Below, in pieces: positions 21,109 to 25,402 of a stretch of 25,402 nt of DNA (position 1 is the stretch's first letter; every line of letters begins with the position of its first letter). The DNA comes from a bacterium (GTDB lineage Bacteria > Zixibacteria > MSB-5A5 > GN15 > FEB-12). The position numbers were made by a program, and so were the translations under genes. The stretch is from the NCBI GenBank assembly GCA_030640905.1, contig DAOWIM010000295.1, positions 1 through 25,402 on the forward strand, read 5' to 3'. The notes beneath the pieces were generated by a model that worked only from the letters and a program-made list of their open reading frames with translations, was not told the origin of the DNA and ran no database searches.

Positions 21109-23352
21109 ATGATTACTAAAATAGTGTTTAAGAAATCGACCATTTCCCTGGCCCTTCTTGTGGCGCTGGTCTTGCCGGCGGCCTTGCTGATCTTCTCCAG
21201 TTGTACTGACACGCTTGACGGAGAGGTTACCGGGAACATCAAGCCTGTTGTGTATTTTGTCAATATCCCTCCGGAAGGACAGGAGTTTTCCAGGAATCCA
21301 ATGATTTACTGGTATGGCAGCGATGAAGACGGCCAGATTGATTACTTCCGTTACCACATAGCGACGGTTGAGGAGATCACCGTGACGTTGGGCGGTCCGA
21401 TTGATCCGGAAGTTCCGTGGGTCGAGACGTATATTGCTGCACTCACCTCTGATGACTGGGTTTATCTTGATGTTGATCCAACGGCGGCTGATCCTCGCAC
21501 CAGCAGCATCGTTCAGATGTCAGCCGATCTTAATGATCCGGTCAACACTTCCGTGCTTCAGTATGTCTTTATTCAGGCTTTTGATACCGAGGGCGCGGCA
21601 AGTGATATTGCAAGTCGACTCTTCTCACGTATAGACAATCCGCCGCAAACCGTGATGTGGGGAATAGCTCTTGACTCGCCGTTTGTTAATGCTGAGACTG
21701 CGGGTGGTGTGATTACGGGTGTCAAAGTCTCCTGGTATGGGACTGATCCGATTGATTATCCTTCTGATCCTCCTCCATTTGAGTACGAATGGAAACTGTT
21801 CGGCCCGTATACCGCAGATGAGTTCTACGGCGCGGACAGTGTTGGGGCTCCGCCCGGTCTCGACTCTCTTTACATAACTCAGGTATATGTGACCAGCGAT
21901 GCTCAATTGTTCAATCTGGGTGACACCGTTGTTCGCTGTGATACATTCTTTTTAGGAGAGACTCAGACCATTGAGTGTGACACCGTGTTTGTTACCGATA
22001 GTACCGAGACGAATGCATTCGGAGGCTTAGAGCCGTATTTCCGTACAGAGATACTAACTGAGGACCTTTACCGTGTGGCGGATAGCTCAGGCGACGGTGT
22101 CAATCCCTGGGTTTCGGATGTTGCAGATACTATCTTTGATGTTTATGGTAGATATTTTGAAAGCTCACCCATTGATACGACAATCGAGATGTACTATCTC
22201 TTCCAGGTACGAAGCAGGGACGATGCTGGTGTAGCTGATCTGGCTCCCGCCTTCAGGACGTTTACTGTAATCAACCCGGCACACGAACGTGAGATTTGTG
22301 TGGTTGACTATACGTTCGCTGGCAGTAGGCGTTATACTGTTATCTACGACAATGATGTGGCGAAGGCATACTGGTACAATCAGATTAAGACATGGGCGGA
22401 TTCTCGGACTGATCTGGATATTCCGACTGGTCTTGACCTCTTTGATACTACGCAAATCAACGATATTGGTGGCAGTCCGTTCCGTCGACAGTCAAAAGAC
22501 TATTTTCGTCCGGGCTACGTCTTGCCGCGCCTTGTTGAATTGCTCAAGCATAAGGTTGTGATCATCTATGCCGACGATGTTAAACATCAGGATTTCCACA
22601 CGAAGTCGGGTGCGGTCTACACGGCAATTGATGCCGGGGTTAATGTTTGGGTGACGGCAAGATGTCTCCTTATTGGCGGTACGGGTACCGTCGATTGCTC
22701 CAGTTTCAATAATGGTGTCCCCGCTGATTTTACTCGCTATTTTGGCGTAGTTGGGCAGGCGTATTCCGGATGGGTAGGCAACATGCGGAATACTCTCTGT
22801 GATTACTACTCAAACAATCCTGCCGACTTTATTGGTGCATATAGTATGGATCAGACGCAGTGGCCGGATGTATCAATCGACACTGCTCGGTTGCATAGCT
22901 TGCATCGTTGGGCAGATGAAACGTCCACATCGTGGCATCGATGGCGTCCGGAGCTTCCGGTAATGCCTGAAGTGAACTGGTCGTCGCGTGCCTTCGGTAC
23001 AGAGGTGATGTATTTGTATGCATCAATATATGGCAGCTCTCATCCGATTGGCAGCGAGTTTATATTCGATGGTTCACCGGTGGCTCATCGATATGTTACC
23101 ACCCAGTTCAAGACAGTGCATTTCAATTTTACCACGCCATCGCTTGGTACGGACAGTGCCGACGTCTTGATCAACAGTGTCATCAATTGGCTCTATCCAA
23201 TTGATGCCCCCGAGGGTGTCTCGGTTGTGGATCGCTATAAAGATGCCAGGGTCAAGATATCTCTCGAAGATGCTCAGGCGAATTTCGTCAGAAGAAGAAT
23301 TGAGCAGATTGATTTGATGGAGCTGATGGAAGAGCGACAGCAGCTCCGCTGA
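21109..23352 (+). CDS. Large envelope lipoprotein with Ig-like and GATase1-like regions
   Basis: I cannot name this protein. It has 747 residues from the ATG at 21109, supported by AGGGA (21096-21100); an earlier ATG at 21091 would overlap the PorV stop (TGATG). The signal ends in LLIFSSC, an imperfect lipobox, so it is probably a lipoprotein. Residues about 40-380 look like Ig/fibronectin-type beta sandwiches (PVVYFVNIPPEGQEFSRNP, then YWYGSDEDGQIDYFRYHI). From about 395 the sequence changes to alternating strands and helices: a start EICVVDYTFAGSRRY, a strand KHKVVIIYADD near 478, and DAGVNVWVTARCLLIGG. This resembles the class I glutamine amidotransferase/ThuA-like fold, but I see no catalytic Cys-His pair. 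It is last in the TonB-PorV operon and is followed by a terminator. Confidence 0.75.
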   Translation: MITKIVFKKSTISLALLVALVLPAALLIFSSCTDTLDGEVTGNIKPVVYFVNIPPEGQEFSRNPMIYWYGSDEDGQIDYFRYHIATVEEITVTLGGPIDPEVPWVETYIAALTSDDWVYLDVDPTAADPRTSSIVQMSADLNDPVNTSVLQYVFIQAFDTEGAASDIASRLFSRIDNPPQTVMWGIALDSPFVNAETAGGVITGVKVSWYGTDPIDYPSDPPPFEYEWKLFGPYTADEFYGADSVGAPPGLDSLYITQVYVTSDAQLFNLGDTVVRCDTFFLGETQTIECDTVFVTDSTETNAFGGLEPYFRTEILTEDLYRVADSSGDGVNPWVSDVADTIFDVYGRYFESSPIDTTIEMYYLFQVRSRDDAGVADLAPAFRTFTVINPAHEREICVVDYTFAGSRRYTVIYDNDVAKAYWYNQIKTWADSRTDLDIPTGLDLFDTTQINDIGGSPFRRQSKDYFRPGYVLPRLVELLKHKVVIIYADDVKHQDFHTKSGAVYTAIDAGVNVWVTARCLLIGGTGTVDCSSFNNGVPADFTRYFGVVGQAYSGWVGNMRNTLCDYYSNNPADFIGAYSMDQTQWPDVSIDTARLHSLHRWADETSTSWHRWRPELPVMPEVNWSSRAFGTEVMYLYASIYGSSHPIGSEFIFDGSPVAHRYVTTQFKTVHFNFTTPSLGTDSADVLINSVINWLYPIDAPEGVSVVDRYKDARVKISLEDAQANFVRRRIEQIDLMELMEERQQLR

Positions 23353-23403
23353 TTTCGACAGCGGCGTGCGTTTACGCAATGCTGCGTTTTGAGACGATAA
23401 CTG

Positions 23404-23432
23404 AAGGGATCGACGAGAGTCGGTCCCTTTTT
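23404..23432 (+). terminator. Strong rho-independent terminator after the lipoprotein operon
   Basis: AAGGGATCGA (23404-23413) pairs with TCGGTCCCTT (23420-23429), 10 pairs including one G-U, around the loop CGAGAG, and runs into a T-stretch to 23432. It ends the plus-strand operon just before the convergent gene's stop. The minus strand has no T-run here, so it acts in one direction. Confidence 0.85.
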
Positions 23433-25402
23433 CTATTTGTGACGGTTTAGGATCAACTGACGAATTAGATCGTGGTTGCCGAATCGGTCGGTCGCGATAT
23501 CGACGACCGAATCAGCCGCGCGATAGTCTCTGAGGGCAGAGAGGGCAGAGATTAGATTTATGTAGGCCTCGACAAGATTGGAATCCAGAGCGACGGCTTG
23601 CCGCGAGTATTCCATGGCATAATCAGGCTCGTTTTCCAATCCAGCGATATACCCAAGCTGATAGTAGCTTCGGGCAGTCGTCTTTGCTCTGATAAGGCTG
23701 CGCTCGGGAAAGCTTCTCTCAAAAGCGAGATCATCAGTTTCGATCGGGGGCGTTGGTGATGAAATAGAACGCCACAACAAATCACGGGCGCCGGAAAGAT
23801 CACCTCGGTTAGCCAGGATAGTGGCCGCTTCGTTCAATAAGGTCGGGTGATTGCTGGTTGCCTTTGCCGCTGAGGCGATGATCAAAGCAAGGCTGTCGAC
23901 ACTGAAGTTGGGCAGACCGTTTACGGCGCGGAGGAGAAGGAGATTGGAGTTAAGATCGTATGGACTGAGACCAATCGCCTCTCTGGCCAGGTCTGCCGCC
24001 TCCTGGTAGCGCCCTTCAATCAGGCACAGTGACGCGAGATTCGTGTAGCTCTTGTGCCGAAGAGGATGGTATTGTTTTTCAAGATTAAAATGATGTCGAG
24101 CCGAGTCAAGGTCGCCGATTCTCAAGAAGCATGTTCCGATATTCAGATGAGCTTCCGGAAATTCGGGGTCAAGGGTCTTCGCGTAGCTGAATTGATCAAG
24201 GGCGGCTTCATACTGGCCGAGGTGATAGTAGTGTAGTCCTCGCGATATCAAGTGGTGGGTTTCGTATCCTTTCGGCAGGCTTATCAGCGGATAGAAAGAA
24301 ACGAAGGCTCCAACTACCAATGCGCTCCAGATCAGGATGCGTCGGTGATCAGTTCGGAATGAATCTATCAAAGCCCACACGCCGACAGAGGCCAGAAGGC
24401 AGTAGTATGGAATCAGCGGCAGGCGGAACCGGCTGTTGAAAAAGAAAAACGAGATAACCAGCGTCGAGAGAACAATCAGGCCAAGGAGAACGTACAGGTG
24501 GTCTCGCCGGTGGCGATAGTTCACCAGCCCGGCACAGGCCAATGCAAAGAGAATCCCAAAAAACACCGGATTGTAACCAAGCAGCGGGACTTTACGGAAA
24601 AAATCACGAAGGCTGCGATTGTTTGATATCTCACGATTGGAAATGCCAAAGTAGAGCTTTTTCAAATAGAGTACAGCAAAGCTGCCGGGATTGGCGGTTG
24701 CCCATGAGATGGCCTCACTTGTCCAAAACGATGATATCTCGCCCGGCTTCAGAGTACGGCCCATTTCAATCTCGGCGAGATGAGTTACCTGTTTCAGGCG
24801 CCAATTGTGTCCCATCGGTTCGGGCAGGATGGCTGAGAGTCCATCGGCGGTCGGATTGTTGCCTATGTATAAATTGATACCGCCCTGTGACGATACCAGC
24901 ACCGGATCACCAGCCACGATAAGATTGCGAGCGAAGACAGTTCCGACTATAACGACAATCGGAATCATCAGGACAATCACCGGTTGCAACCAATCCCCCT
25001 TGTGGCGGTGGCGGAATACTATTAAGAGAGCAGCGGGAAATACGAAGATCAGAGCTGTGGGGCGGGTGATGATTGCCAGGCCGAGCAACAATCCGGTCAG
25101 GAGGCAATCTCTCGGTTTGGATGAATCCAGCCAGGTCATAAAACGCAGGGTTGCCAGTTGCAACAGAAGCATGAAGAGCGGGTCCAGCAGGAGTTCGGCC
25201 TCGAAATAGAGGGTGATCGGGAGGACAGCCTGGATCAGCGCAGCCAATAATCCTGTGCGCCGGTTGGCCATGCGTTCCCCGATCCGGTAAGTTGCGCCGA
25301 TTGAGACCAGCCCAATCACCAGCCCAAATATTCGCCCCACCCAGAGCGACGACCCCAGAAGCGCGGACAACCCTGCGAGAGAGAAAACATAGAACGTGAC
25401 CC
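23433..25402 (-). CDS. GT39/PMT-like membrane glycosyltransferase with C-terminal TPR domain (5' end outside window)
   Basis: The reading frame is open to the window edge, so the N-terminus (including the first loop with the catalytic Asp of GT39 enzymes) is missing; at least 656 residues are visible. The first roughly 320 visible residues are multiple transmembrane helices of the GT39/ArnT-PMT type, including WVGRIFGLVIGLVSIGATYR, then RTGLLAALIQAVLPITLYFEAELLLDP and RPTALIFVFPAALLIVF. These enzymes move a sugar from a lipid-phosphate donor to a protein or lipid in the envelope. From about residue 360 a TPR series starts (YYHLGQYEAALDQFSYAKTL, repeated through NIGTCFLRIGDLDSARHHF). The fusion resembles bacterial TMTC-like enzymes. 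Acceptor and sugar are unknown. The gene converges on the lipoprotein operon. Confidence 0.85.
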   Translation of the reverse strand, partial: VTFYVFSLAGLSALLGSSLWVGRIFGLVIGLVSIGATYRIGERMANRRTGLLAALIQAVLPITLYFEAELLLDPLFMLLLQLATLRFMTWLDSSKPRDCLLTGLLLGLAIITRPTALIFVFPAALLIVFRHRHKGDWLQPVIVLMIPIVVIVGTVFARNLIVAGDPVLVSSQGGINLYIGNNPTADGLSAILPEPMGHNWRLKQVTHLAEIEMGRTLKPGEISSFWTSEAISWATANPGSFAVLYLKKLYFGISNREISNNRSLRDFFRKVPLLGYNPVFFGILFALACAGLVNYRHRRDHLYVLLGLIVLSTLVISFFFFNSRFRLPLIPYYCLLASVGVWALIDSFRTDHRRILIWSALVVGAFVSFYPLISLPKGYETHHLISRGLHYYHLGQYEAALDQFSYAKTLDPEFPEAHLNIGTCFLRIGDLDSARHHFNLEKQYHPLRHKSYTNLASLCLIEGRYQEAADLAREAIGLSPYDLNSNLLLLRAVNGLPNFSVDSLALIIASAAKATSNHPTLLNEAATILANRGDLSGARDLLWRSISSPTPPIETDDLAFERSFPERSLIRAKTTARSYYQLGYIAGLENEPDYAMEYSRQAVALDSNLVEAYINLISALSALRDYRAADSVVDIATDRFGNHDLIRQLILNRHK

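Overview
The window looks like a chromosomal segment of a Gram-negative bacterium of the Fibrobacterota-Chlorobiota-Bacteroidota (FCB) superphylum, most like candidate phylum Zixibacteria or a close relative. This is inferred from gene content: LPS genes (LpxL-type acyltransferase, GT9 heptosyltransferase), a PorV/PorQ-family barrel, a TonB-dependent receptor without a SusD partner, a large secreted protein with a FlgD/type IX-like C-terminal domain, and moderate GC content. No rRNA, tRNA or CRISPR array was seen.

Layout. (1) 1-1320, accessory edge: a 5'-truncated DUF6884-like gene overlaps a GIY-YIG-like gene, followed on the minus strand by a probable phage terminase remnant. (2) 1519-2058, an HNH endonuclease. 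(3) 2059-2476, a repeat nest: a 15-bp tandem repeat, CAGGC-NN-GCCTG palindromes, and a 165-bp MITE-like element with 15-bp terminal inverted repeats and a CTAA target duplication. (4) 2477-5904, a compact housekeeping operon trpS-scpA-scpB-rluB; the TrpRS carries a four-cysteine signature like that of [4Fe-4S] TrpRS enzymes. (5) 5975-6130, a truncated inverted copy of the MITE plus two hairpin/palindrome modules. (6) 6158-9109, envelope genes: a membrane-anchored HExxH peptidase, an LpxL-like acyltransferase and a WaaF-like heptosyltransferase. (7) 9167-12753, a sigma-54-type promoter candidate, a 112-residue exported protein, and a 976-residue TPR-GAF-AAA+-Fis sigma-54 activator closed by a terminator. 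(8) 12915-23432, a cell-surface block: a secreted FlgD/T9SS-CTD-like protein, a LipM/LplA-type enzyme, then an apparent operon of TonB receptor, PorV-like barrel and large lipoprotein, closed by a strong terminator. (9) 23433-25402, minus strand, the 3' part of a GT39-like membrane glycosyltransferase with a TPR tail that runs off the window.

How the genes may work together. Regions 6-8 all concern the cell envelope. LpxL and WaaF build LPS. The TonB receptor, PorV-like barrel and lipoprotein form a probable outer-membrane complex whose receptor has an insert of about 200 residues packed with DxNxNGxxD calcium-binding-type loops. The sigma-54 activator may control the small exported protein and possibly the surface genes, but that link is inference. 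The least explained parts are the DUF6884/GIY-YIG pair, the MITE copies flanking the trpS-rluB operon, the Ca-loop TonB module, and the sigma-54 activator with its small exported neighbour.
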